DNA from: Paracyclopina nana
Lineage: Eukaryota > Arthropoda > Copepoda > Cyclopoida > Cyclopettidae
Assembly: GCA_019096065.1 (NCBI GenBank)
Contig: JAGUCH010000001.1
Location: forward strand, 1,922,001 to 1,986,000
Direction of reading: 5' to 3'
DNA length: 64,000 nucleotides
The position numbers were made by a program, and so were the translations under genes. Of this stretch, positions 25,601-36,528 are shown in pieces. The notes under the pieces are model-generated. The model was not told where the DNA came from. It did no database searches and was given only the letters and a program-made list of their open reading frames with translations. Within the stretch, counting starts at the first letter, position 1. Each line of letters opens with the position of its first letter.

Positions 25601-28600
25601 CATAGAAATGCACACTGGCCGAAAAGTGAAAAATTGCACTTTTATCCTTGCACTGCGCAGCACATATGATGAATTGTCCGAAAAAAGGCCTCCATTCTCG
25701 TAACAATGGCACAGGATCTGGACAAGAAGCATGTAATTTGATTTATGGCAGGGAATAAATCAAGGCGTGCAATGGTGGAAAATGGAAATTTTTTCCTCTT
25801 GATTTCCAATTCATGCAATATGCATGAACCACTTTTCCCTCCACTTCTTATTCCAATTCTTGGTGATTTTAGAAAGCCTTGGCACTACCCTCCATGTACC
25901 GAGTGTACCACCAATATTTGGAAAGAAAACACTCCAAATGGTGAGGCTTCGCTCTGGCAAAAGCTTGATTTATGATGGCAGCAGCATCCATGGATTTATA
26001 GCCAAAAGTGCTTTTCCTCGCAATCAATTCACCTCAAATACTTATATATTTGCTGATAATATTTGCAATTCACTCTAAGTGGATGGCCTCAATTGGGAGG
26101 AAATTGAAACTGGAAATTGCAATTTCCTCCGCAGGGAGAAAGCTTGCATGGGATATTGCAAGCTTTTCAAAAGCCATTCTGGTCAATTTGGGAGTCAGCA
26201 GCGATTGACACACTCTGTATACTATATTTGAAACTGCCACGCGCCAAATCGTTATTGCCCGTTTGGCCATTGAAGCGTGATGACCAGCACAGCATAAATT
26301 ACTGATCATGATACTAAAAACTTGATCCGCCATAAAAATTCGTGGGAAAGCTTCCTTGGCTATTATTTAGCATCCCCACGTACATTTACTTTCACATTTT
26401 GGCTACACACCGGAAAAATTCAATTTAAGCAGGAAGAATACGCGAGCTATTTAGAAATAAATGGATTCGATATGGGCTGCACATTAAGTATCGCTTTTTG
26501 GCTTTTTCCGCGAGTCTCTCTCTCAGTTTGGCTCGTTAACTTTCCATTGTTGTTTAGTAACTATTTTCTTGGCAAGTCACGTGTTTCGTCGAGCGCGGAG
26601 TGATTTACTAGTCTGGATTTTCATGAAAGGATGCGAGACCTCCCAGTGATATTTCTAGCTTTTGCTTAGACTGCACACGAGACCCTTTCGCGATGTTTTG
26701 TGGCAATTTGTCTCTGCCACACAGATATAAAAGCGCCTTTCCAGAAAATGCCATACTCTGGGTAGAAGAGACCTGGAAGCAAAAATCCATTTTCCACCCA
26801 TTTCGGTACATTCCTGCATAAAAATGAATATTTCAATTGGGATGGCGGAATTTTTAGGCCCGTTTCCCCCAGTGTGCTGCACTGCTTTTCATTTGTTAAC
26901 CTCCTTTCCCCAAAAGAGCTTTTCACTACAGGAGATCACTCCAGATGATTGCGATGGGAGAAATAATCAACCAATTCCAGCAGCTTTTATCCCAGACCGA
27001 ATAAAAAAGCTCGAGATTCACACAACATAAAATTAAACTGACCCTTTTCAATGAGTAATGATGAGCAAAGTGTTGTTGTTGTAATTTATGTTTTGTACAG
27101 AAATTCATTTCCGCAAATATTTCAACCAGCTAATTCTTTGACATTCATTACTCATCTCGATGGGAAACGAATTTCCTTTTTCTCTTGTTTTTCAGGCCTT
27201 TTTAGCAGTAGCAGCTAGTAGTTCATGTTTTTGAGAGCGGCCTCTTTTGACACCGCGTCCAATAACAAGCACAGCGGGGTGAACGACCCAGAAGACAGCA
27301 CTCGTCTAATTATGCCCTCAGTGCGTTTGACTAATTTATCTGAATCTTCTTCACTTGGATTTATGGCCAGAAATAATGATTAGGATTTTCCAGCAGCAAT
27401 TAAAGCCACTTTGTCATCAGCCAATGACAGGCATTGTAAATGGCCCTAATTATTGCTGCTTTATTTCTCATAATTACTGCAACAAAGGGCACACAAACTG
27501 AATTGTAGAAACCCACGAAAAGACACGAAACTGCTCTATTTCTGCTACTATGTTGGGAAAAAAAGCCCTTTATGGAGAGAGGGCTTTTTTGCCCGGATTT
27601 CCAAGAGTGCTTTCAAAACGCTCATTACTTATTGCGGGTGTCAAAACGTGACGGCAGGAAATTCGTTTTCTTCTTGGAATTAATTCGAATTTACTCTTAA
27701 TTATCCTGTCAATCCATCTTGTCGATCTTTACATGCACACTGGGCCGCGCGAAATGGATGGGAAAATCCGAAAGACCTTTTTAATTACACCCCAGAAACT
27801 TGCTGGCCCGAAAAATGAGCCTGATTTCCAAGTTGAATTCAGCGCAGCAACACTTTCTCATTTTTTAATTAGAGTTGGCGAATTTTCCCAAAGGAAATTA
27901 ATAAGATTTTTTCAGGGGCAATCTTTCAATTTGCCTGCTGAGAAAAACAAAAATCTGATTTACGTTGCTCTTATTGTAGTAGAGTTTCAAAGTGGAACAC
28001 TTTCCCTTGATTAAAATTATGCTGAGAGATCGAAAACGAGGATCTCATTTTTTAATGGCCATGCATGCTCATTTGTAGATTAATATCCCATAGTGCTTGT
28101 GCTCCAGGATGAAATATGGCAGGCAGAAATTAGAGTTCCTTTCACATTTAAATGGCTTGAGCTGCAGACTTGGATAAAGGCAAGAATAAAAAACCTTTGA
28201 ACTACTATATAAAGGCAATTCTCAGCACTGCTGCTAATTCCTAAAGTATTTCTGACTGAGATGAAGATTGATTGGAAACGAAAACAAAGAAATTCTCAGC
28301 ATTAATCAAGCTGAAAAGATGGCAACAATTAGGAGGAACACAATTTTTTGTAGTGACAAATTGCGACCAAAGAAGTCAACTGGAATCTTCACAGCCAATT
28401 GGTCAAAATAGGCGTACAGATTCGAATTCGAGGCACAACAGTGCATGACTAGGATTTGTAGAACAGAATTTCGGCATAATGTTTGATAATCAGTCAGCTA
28501 ACAGAACTGGAAAAAAAGGGCAGAAGCTTTGCCAGAAATCATCGCCGTCATGCTTTGTTGAAGATGCGAAATTTTCATTGACAATGATCAATGATCAAAT

Positions 28601-30406
28601 TTGTCATTCATTATCCGATCAGGCAAGCTTCCACGTTTGCATTTCAAAGACTGTAATTTTCCGCCATGATTGATCCGATGCCCGCGCACTTTTCACCAAT
28701 TTCCAAAGCATTTGGAAACCATCAAAGTAACCCGAGCCAGCGTTTCAAGAGGCGCCGCTTTCAGTCCCAAAAATGGCCCTTTTGGCGCTTCCGGATGACA
28801 TTTGTCGACTTGTTGTTGTCAGTGCGCCGGCAGCTCTGAATTCTTGTGCACAATGTAAACAAAAATGAGCCGATGTTACTTTTTTCCTGTGCTAATGAAA
28901 TGCGGTGAAATTGGCAAAACCACTTCTGACGGGCGTGATTTATCACCAGGCGCTCACGATAATTTAAAAATGCATGCTCAGCATTTTAGGAGTGCATTAT
29001 TTCCCCTTGTTGCTGAATAATAATTTCAACTCTTTATATTTGGGAGCTGTCAGCGCGGATGGTTCGGCCCACCAAAAAATGATTTACGATGCTTTGGTCT
29101 CCTCACTCTTAAAAAATGCTCACGAATGAGAAAAGGGTGAATTATGATGGTGGGGTGTGATCCAGGCTTCGTGATTAGTGCCTAAAGCCACCTTTTTAAA
29201 GCACACAGCCATGATTTATGGCAGTCCGCGTGTAACAGCTCTCTTGAGATAAAATAGCTTTTGTTTTCTGCTGAGAAATCCCGTGGCATGGCTTGGTGTC
29301 ACGATCCTGAAACCATCTAATTACTGGAAGTGCTCTGCAATCTATCAAGCTCAATAATAGTGGAGATACTCTTCAATTCAGGGAGGAGGGAGCCACCAGC
29401 CCACCAAGCCTGGCAGTCAGTACAATTTGGTGATACACAATTGAAATGGAGGAATCTGCATTTGACTGCAACAAATTGACGCTCATTACCACCGAGTTGA
29501 GTGGTGGGGCCCCGCCCTCCTGTTTTTGGCACGTTTTACCCCGGATTTTTTTCAATAATATTCTTGCTGATATATTTGGACACTTGAAAACAGAAACTCT
29601 TCAGAGCATGAATGAATTTGCTGTTGACTCATCTGCGCAGCTGTTTGGAAAAGATATGCTACTGCTTCTCTGTCTTCAAAGCTGTCCAAAATGATCCATT
29701 ATATTATCCGAGTATCACTTCCCTCAGCTGTGTAAATTGCCAAATTGATTCCCTTTTTTTGGCGGGAAAAAGAGCGGGGAAAGCAGCTTTTGTTCAATGC
29801 CTGCAAGAGCTACTAGCTGCTACCAACTCATGTCCAAAGTAATGATGTTCTATATTGTGGAATGGATGCGGTATTTTGGCATCATTAGCCTCAGCAAAAA
29901 TTAGCCCGCAAATGGCGTTTGGTCATGCGAAAGGAAAACTCTTCCTTCCATTATATGCACTAGACCCAAAAAATTTGCATTTTCGGGTCCAACTCTTGCT
30001 GATTCATCTTTGCTCGCCAATTGAACTGTCTAACAGGAAAGTGGCCTCAATTCAGCCGAATTCCTGCTTAGATTAAGCCGTGACGGCTCAGTTTTGCGCG
30101 CACTGGCTCCGCAATGATCCGCAGAAAAGCTCACGCAACCTCCTGCTTAAAAAGTAAGGTACATCAATTTTTGAGCTGGGGAAGTCTCCTTATAATCAGC
30201 TACTAAATTGGGTGAAATTGCAAGATTTCAGATCATCACCCCATTTCCCATATGTCAATTAGACCGACTGGAATTTCTAGATATAATGCAGTTATAAATA
30301 TAAGGCGTGTTTCCCATTTAGCCATACATTTGCAGCCTCGTTTCGCACTTCCCCTTTTTTTGACGGATTAATTGGGACATTTGATAAGATTGCAACCACA
30401 GATAAA
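22670..30406. other. Gene-free AT-rich intergenic DNA
   Basis: Nothing coding can be supported. It contains GCACASTGGG-core copies at 23005, 25146, 26868 and 27736, AAAATGGCC at 28770, GTAAACAAA-type sites at 24373 and 28855, and a (TTG)n run near 23.82 kb. Confidence 0.55.
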
Positions 30407-30575
30407 GGCCCGGTCCTTAGCAAGTTTTCTCATCATTAGCTGGTGACGGGTATTTAAATACCCTATGTAGTATAAAGGTACTTAAATAGCAGCTACTTAA
30501 ATACTTTTTTACTACATAGGGTATTTAAATACCCGTCACCAGCTAATGATGAGAAAACCTGCTAAGGATCGGGCC
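30407..30575. mobile_element. Near-perfect hairpin MITE, 169 bp
   Basis: The left arm begins GGCCCGGTCCTTAGC and the right arm ends GCTAAGGATCGGGCC. The arms match for about 66 bp with about two mismatches around a loop of about 37 nt. GGGTATTTAAATACCC, itself palindromic, lies in both arms. The high arm identity points to a recent element or one under fold constraint. Both flanks are A-rich, so the target duplication is unclear. Confidence 0.65.
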
Positions 30576-30593
30576 AAAAATGCACTTTTTACG

Positions 30594-30609
30594 GTGTGTG
30601 TGTGTGTGT
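30594..30609. repeat. (GT)n microsatellite
   Basis: Perfect GT dinucleotide run, just outside the hairpin element. A similar run lies at 31127-31143. Confidence 0.8.
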
Positions 30610-31374
30610 CAGAATGAGGAGTACCTAAAAAATTGCTTTTTTTCGACCACCTACTTACCACCTGCTCCACATCACAAATAGAAACTGCAATTTGATTAAA
30701 TCACCACGAGCCATTTATTTCCCTCAACTTATTGTTCTGACCCTACAAATATATAGCATAGCTTCTACTACATAGTATCGAAGCAATGTAAAATATTGCA
30801 GAGAAAATTGAATGCCTGGCCGCAAAACGAGGTGGTGGTTATTGCCAGCAATGAATCAACAGAGTCGCACTTTTTATAGGCACTCAGAATAGTTCTTCTT
30901 CAACAACTTTTTTTGCTGGAATTGTGATTTGCTTTTTCCGGGGCCTGCCGCGGTTTACGGTGGCACACTGTGAATTCCGCGCTGAAAATTGGCAGAGACT
31001 AATTTTCGCGAAAGTGCCAAGTTGGCAGCTCGGGCTGAATGTTCGGCTCGACCTTCTTTATATTCAGTTTACCCCTCATGTGATCCTAAAGTATGACGAC
31101 GATTTTGTGGCCACAGACCAATATAATGTGTGTGTGTGTGTGTAGTTTTTCAGTTTATTGGCTCTTTCTATATATCTCGTTATTTTAAGTGACTCCAACC
31201 ATAAAAAGTAGCTGGAAATAGCAAAAAATTTGGCGGCTGAAAGGCAGCAAAAAAAGCACTTTACTCAAATATTTTGATGATGATTTTCTGACGAATCCAC
31301 AAGCACTGCAGTTCATTCAGATTTATTAATAATAGACCAATTTCATAACATGCTAGATGACCACCAAATAAAAT

Positions 31375-32288
31375 CTATGAGCGACTCTTGGGTGTGAATC
31401 CATAAATGGTGGCCACAGTTCCCTTCAAGCAAGGTGGAACAAAGGGCCAGTTTGAAGAAATGAAGTAGGACGTCACTCCATTGTAGGTGTACATGTTGCA
31501 CTCATCCAATTGGCAACCATCTTGACCGTAGACATAGTCATAATCACCTTCCCTCTGAGGATCATCAGAGTTGGCAAAGTAGCAAGATTGCAGTTCAACT
31601 CCACCGACTTGACACCTTCCGTACAACTTGCCGCCATCCAGCATGTATCCAATATGCTCGCATGCAGTAGGATCATTGGCGCTTGAATACAAAGCTGGCA
31701 CCTAAACATGTATCGATACCTAGCAATACTGTGTTACTCCGGTTAAAATTCAGTCTTACAGCATGGTAGTGATATTGGCCATCCATGTTGCTGTGTCCAT
31801 TGTAGGGATCCAAGGAGTCGCCTTCCTTGTACCAAGCAGTGTAAGCATTGTCACTATCCTCAGCACGATGGTCAAAGGTGACAGCTCCACTCATGACAAA
31901 ACCATCAGCGTCCATCATCCTTGATGTGCTTCCGGAATCTTCCCAAGTCAATGGAACCTTGATGTATTGCCATCTCTCACCTGTAAGATTTGGCATTTTT
32001 CAACAATACATTTGTTATATTGCAATTACTCTTACATCTGGTGTTGGGGTTGGGATTCTCCTGGTCATACTCGGCATCATGGCTTGGTGCTCCTGAGATG
32101 ATGACAAATCGGTAGTTTTTGGTGGTAAACTCCTCATAATAACTGGTTGCGCTGTCTCCACAATAATTGGTGAGAGTGGCAACATCATCTGTGGGAGTGT
32201 TGGCGGCAATTTCTGGGCCAAAAGGTTTGACATAGTCAACTGCAAATGCAGTCCCTAAAAAGCCAAGGAAAAGCAGAGCTACTCTCAT
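31375..32288 (-). CDS. Secreted YHYH-domain protein
   Basis: Three exons (32288-32036, 31980-31760, 31701-31375) give 266 aa. Introns are 55 and 58 nt with GT/AG ends and the frame is preserved. Residues 1-17 form a signal peptide. Exon 2 ends in DGQYHYHA (about 151-158), the family signature. Exon 3 has IGYMLDGGKLYG (about 175-186) and LDEC...PCLKG near the end, as in YHYH (PF14240) proteins. Cysteines suggest extracellular disulfides. The ATG at 32288 was chosen because the TATA box at 32334-32342 puts the transcription start near 32311, downstream of the alternative ATG. AATAAA (minus) lies about 50 nt past the stop. The molecular function of the family is not established. Patchy eukaryotic occurrence makes transfer from bacteria possible, but the introns show full host adaptation. 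Confidence 0.85.
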
Positions 32289-32333
32289 TCTGCTAGGAAG
32301 ATGCAAATTGAGATGCATGCTTAAATACTCTCA

Positions 32334-32342
32334 CTATTTATA
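32334..32342 (-). promoter_or_regulatory. TATA box of the YHYH gene
   Basis: TATAAATAG on the minus strand, 46 nt upstream of the chosen ATG, places initiation at about 32311 and leaves a 5' leader of about 24 nt. Confidence 0.65.
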
Positions 32343-32344
32343 CC

Positions 32345-35300
32345 AAATGCAAGCCTCCTTACACTTGTGGACACTAAGATACTTGTAGCAAGTGCGTTTC
32401 TATTATGATTGTTATTTAGCTATTTTCTATAAGTAGCATATAATTGACTAAAATTGCTATCTGCACCTATCTTCTATTATACAATATGCCTTTTCTCCCA
32501 AAATGTCATGGCAGGTTTATTTCTAAACATCAATGGTGTAAAAAAATGAAGATTTCATGGACTGCACAAATAATTGTCTTTTTATGATCGTGACAGTCTC
32601 GAGTACGCAGGAAATTAGCAAGCTCCTTTGCTACAGCATAGCAATATCTGTCCATACAATTTTCATGGCCATGATTATTCCAATCTCAGCATGAAAAACG
32701 TTATTAACATTAAGGATCAATAGGGCGAATAAAAACTAATCTCCACCTGGTCTTCTGGCAACTCTGATACAATCGGCCCCAATTATGTGCCAATAAATCA
32801 GATATGATCAGGTAGAGTACAAAACACACTTGTAGCACACTGCCAAGGAAAAAACTGATGATAATTAAGACTCCACGTACAGCTCGAGCTGAATCATGCT
32901 GAGTCAGCCCATCTCAGCTTGACCTCTAAAGGTTGCTTAGAAATTGCTCATATTGTATTATTATGGTAAAACCAAATTGCGCCATGATTTACGACTCGCA
33001 AGTGTTTCTTCGCACTCTTGTTTATGGATGTGGGCTCCACCTGGGCTGCTGATCAAAATTTCTCCTCCTCGACAGCCAATTTTTGACTCATTACTATAGC
33101 AACGCAAAATGAGTCACATGGTGGAAAAAAGTTGGAGGTAATGAGGCTTCTTTACGTCTGTTAATTTGTAGGGCGCCGTTCAATGGAAAATGAAATTCCA
33201 GGGCGTTTTTAAACGTCTCTAATTGTTCGTTCTCAAATTGGAAACCACATTAATTTGACACAAAATTGGGGCTGGAAATTGGAGAATAGTTTTTCTGAGA
33301 CAATCAACTGATTCACAGAAATAATTTCCATCATCATCATTATCTGGAGGTAATGGAGTTTCAAAAAAACGAACAGCTAGCTATAGCTTCTTCAGCACAG
33401 TGGGTAAAAAATCCACTAGCTGTGTGTATGGGCTTTTTGCTGGTTATTCTGTTCAGTATGTCATTCAGAAACTGAAAAAGTGAGTGAGTGAGAAAAGTAA
33501 TCAATAGCTGATTTGGCTGAGCACAGTGGGAAAAATGGCCTGAAAAAAGTGGACAAAAAATGATTGACAATTCATTTTATGGCAAAAAAGAAGGCAATTT
33601 CCTCCTTTGCTGTAGGAAAAAGTCACCCCAGTTTCAACATCATCATATGAAAATACTTGCTGAAATTCCAAAAATGTTTGGGAAATATTTTGTCCACTTA
33701 ACATTGCTGCTCAACAAGCAACCATCATCAGGTTTAAATTTCAGGAATTCATGGGCATGCTCGTAAAAAAGGGAGGAACTTTGACACTTTCACCTCTTGA
33801 TTCTCCTCAATCATTCTTATTGCAGCTATGAAAATGACAGATCGACAGAAGAAGACATTTTTCAGAATAACCTCATATTTTCAAAGAGCAAAACATTTTA
33901 GAAACTGTCGGATCAAAATTTGCTTTTTTGATAGGTGGAAGCCAATTTTGCAAGGTGTACTAATTTTTGCATGATCTAGGCGTAATTATGCAATTTTAAT
34001 GCTAGCCCCCATGGTATCAATTAAAGCACTGAATATTTTCATGTTGCATTAACCAGATGACATTTGGCCACACAAAGAATGCATGATGAATTTTTGCAAA
34101 TTGAATTGCCCAGAATAAGAAGTCAGCTGACGCGTGGAGAAACCACGTGGCGCCACAACAAATCAAAACAATCAGCTGACTTTTATTAGAGGTGCTATTA
34201 TTCTGTGCTTCTTATATGTGCACAGTGTCATGAGAGACTGGTGTGCCTTCCTTGGAATTGGATTCTGATTGCCAATCTCAATGATGATCATGATCAAGCA
34301 GGAAGATTAGTTCAAATCAACTTTGATTGCTGTTATTATTTTCCCCCTAGCTTGTGGTTGGAAAGAAACTTGCAATTCTCCGTTTCTTTTTTGCGCACTG
34401 AATCAAACAATTTTGAATTGTTGTTATTGAGAAGTCTTGCGATGATGGTAAAGAATGAGGACTGACTCAGATCATTAGTGGCCTAACCTGAAACTCGAAG
34501 TGGCTTCCAGAAAAGATATTTGTTGCTCAGTGGGTGGCCAAAAGTTGTTAAATTGAGCATCGCAGCAGAGAGATATGCCTTTTTTGTACTGAGTCGATTG
34601 ATTTGTTGGCCAGCTACCACAAAACAGCAACAAGAAACATAAATTCAACAACATCTGCAGCATTGATGATTTGAAAACTGGCTTTGGAAAAAATGCTGAT
34701 TTATTATGACAAAACAAGAGGCAAACTGCTTTACGACGCCTTCTATCCCACTGCGAACCGTTTTTTAAGAATCCTTGCTGAATCCCAATTAGACAATTTC
34801 TTCCATAGTTGATGTTTGTTGCCTCCCCATATATTTGGAGATGTTAATAAAGATGTCAACACTGGTTTAAGTGAAGCAGTTGGCTCTTTTAGCCAATTCT
34901 AAGAAGTAGTTAGGATGGCCTAGAATATAAAGTGTTCCACTTAGTCAGCTGAAATTTTACAATGATAAACTAATCATAGCATGGAAAATGCCTAAATCGG
35001 CAAATTTTTGCTTTGAAAATATATGTTTAAAGTCTGGTAGCGCGGATTAGAATGCTGAGCACTAAGCTAGCGCGATGCGCATTGACCGGCCCGATTTGTT
35101 GTTGTTGTTTTTTCTGCGCATGCGCGCTTCTTAGATAATTAAGTAAACAAAGCCATGCGCGCTCATGGACGTGAAAGCAAAAACTTTTTAATTGACTTTT
35201 GGTGCAGTGTATTGACAGCTAGCAGATATGCAACTATACTAAAGAGTCTACGTGCCTGCAAGCATATACGATATGGCTTCTTCGTTTTTGCCTAGTCAAT

Positions 35301-36371
35301 TGTTTAGTAGTTGGTTAGAAGTCATAAATGTCACGAGGGAAACCACATGGAATTGATTGCCATTGTTGAAACGTGATCTCGTTGAAGAAATGCAAGCAAG
35401 CTTGAGCTCTATATATACGCACACACACTCAACAATTGGCCGCAATAAAAGCCAGTATTTATACTGAGTTTTGCTCTTTTCCCCTCTTTTAGTGCACGTT
35501 CTAGTCAGCAAGACAATGACTAAAGAATTTCTGACAACTCATTTCCCATTCTAGAAAAAATGCATATGACCCAAATTTTATGAGGAAGAAGAAGCTCTGT
35601 CAACAAAAGCACTTTTACGAGGCAGTTTAGGGTTGACCTTTTAGTAGTAGCAAAGTAATGTCATTCCACATGAGGTTTTACTGGCATTCTTGAAGCCTTC
35701 AAATATCACCCCTTTTAAAGGGCTCGGAATCAGGTTTTTTGCCTTGCAGTAGCAGCAGTCCCTTCTGAAGGCAATAAAATAAGCCTATTTGTTGGAAATT
35801 CAGCTAAGTGACATTTATGAGCAGATGAGCATTGTGGTCAAATGCTTTTCATTCTTCTTACGCTATCTCACGATTTCAAGTACCTTAAAAAAGTGTCCTG
35901 TCATTGCATTGCTGCGATACAACAAAGATACCCATTGTCAAAATTGTTTTGCCCAAATTCCCACACTTAAGAAACTCTGCTGGTAAGTGAAAAAAATAAG
36001 GTGCCAAATCGTGTGTGGCATGCTGAATTTTTTCGCAATCCAATGTGTCACAAAGTGTGCATTATTTTGCACTGCAAAAATTATTGCACTTATGGTCAAA
36101 AGGGCACGCAAAATCGATTTGTCATGCTCGCCAATTGCAAGTCTAACTTTTACTCAAGTGTCAAAAAGTTTTTTCTTCGTCTTCTAATGGTGCAATTGGC
36201 TTTTTCTTCAAATCTGGCGCCAACCATTTGTAGAAATGGAAATAATGATCGATTTATAACCGCCGTAAAATGGGACCAAAAGTCATTAAAAATGGCCTGA
36301 ACGATTTTCAAGTGCTCCTTTATACTATGTGTATACAAAATCTGGCCGCCATCATTAAACTTTCAACATAT
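32345..36371. other. Gene-free AT-rich intergenic DNA
   Basis: No supported gene. It contains a composite GCACAGTGGGAAAAATGGCC at 33521-33540, another GCACASTGGG core at 33396, a CAGCTG/CACGTG-rich patch at 34122-34182 and the CpG-rich spot at 35.1 kb. Confidence 0.55.
35085..35165. promoter_or_regulatory. CpG-rich spot with NRF1-like palindrome
   Basis: It contains TGCGCATGCGC (35115-35125), GTAAACAAA (35143-35151) and further GCGC steps including CATGCGCGC, within AT-rich DNA. It has the same composition as the 19.6-kb spot. It may be a promoter core of an unseen transcript. Confidence 0.35.
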
Positions 36372-36528
36372 TAGCCCGGTTCCAACAACAAAATAAGTAT
36401 AGTATAAGTAAGATTAACCAGTATAGTATGGTACAGCTGAGCGCGCGAGCTAGCAGGCACCATACTATACTTATAAGTATAAGTGAGGTGTCCATACTAT
36501 ACTGATTTTCATTGTTGGAACCGGGCTA
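36372..36528. mobile_element. TA-flanked MITE with GCCCGGTTCCAACAA ends
   Basis: Ends TAGCCCGGTTCCAACAA and TTGTTGGAACCGGGCTA are perfect inverted repeats bounded by TA. The interior also folds (AGTATAGTATGGT against ACCATACTATACT). Length is about 157 bp with no coding capacity. The termini resemble the GGCC/GGCCCG ends of the elements at 12.6 and 30.4 kb, perhaps one superfamily. Confidence 0.65.

Noticed and set aside
32289..32318. Upstream ATG for the YHYH gene at 32318
   Set aside because: It would lie upstream of the start site expected from the TATA box, and the downstream ATG gives a cleaner signal peptide.
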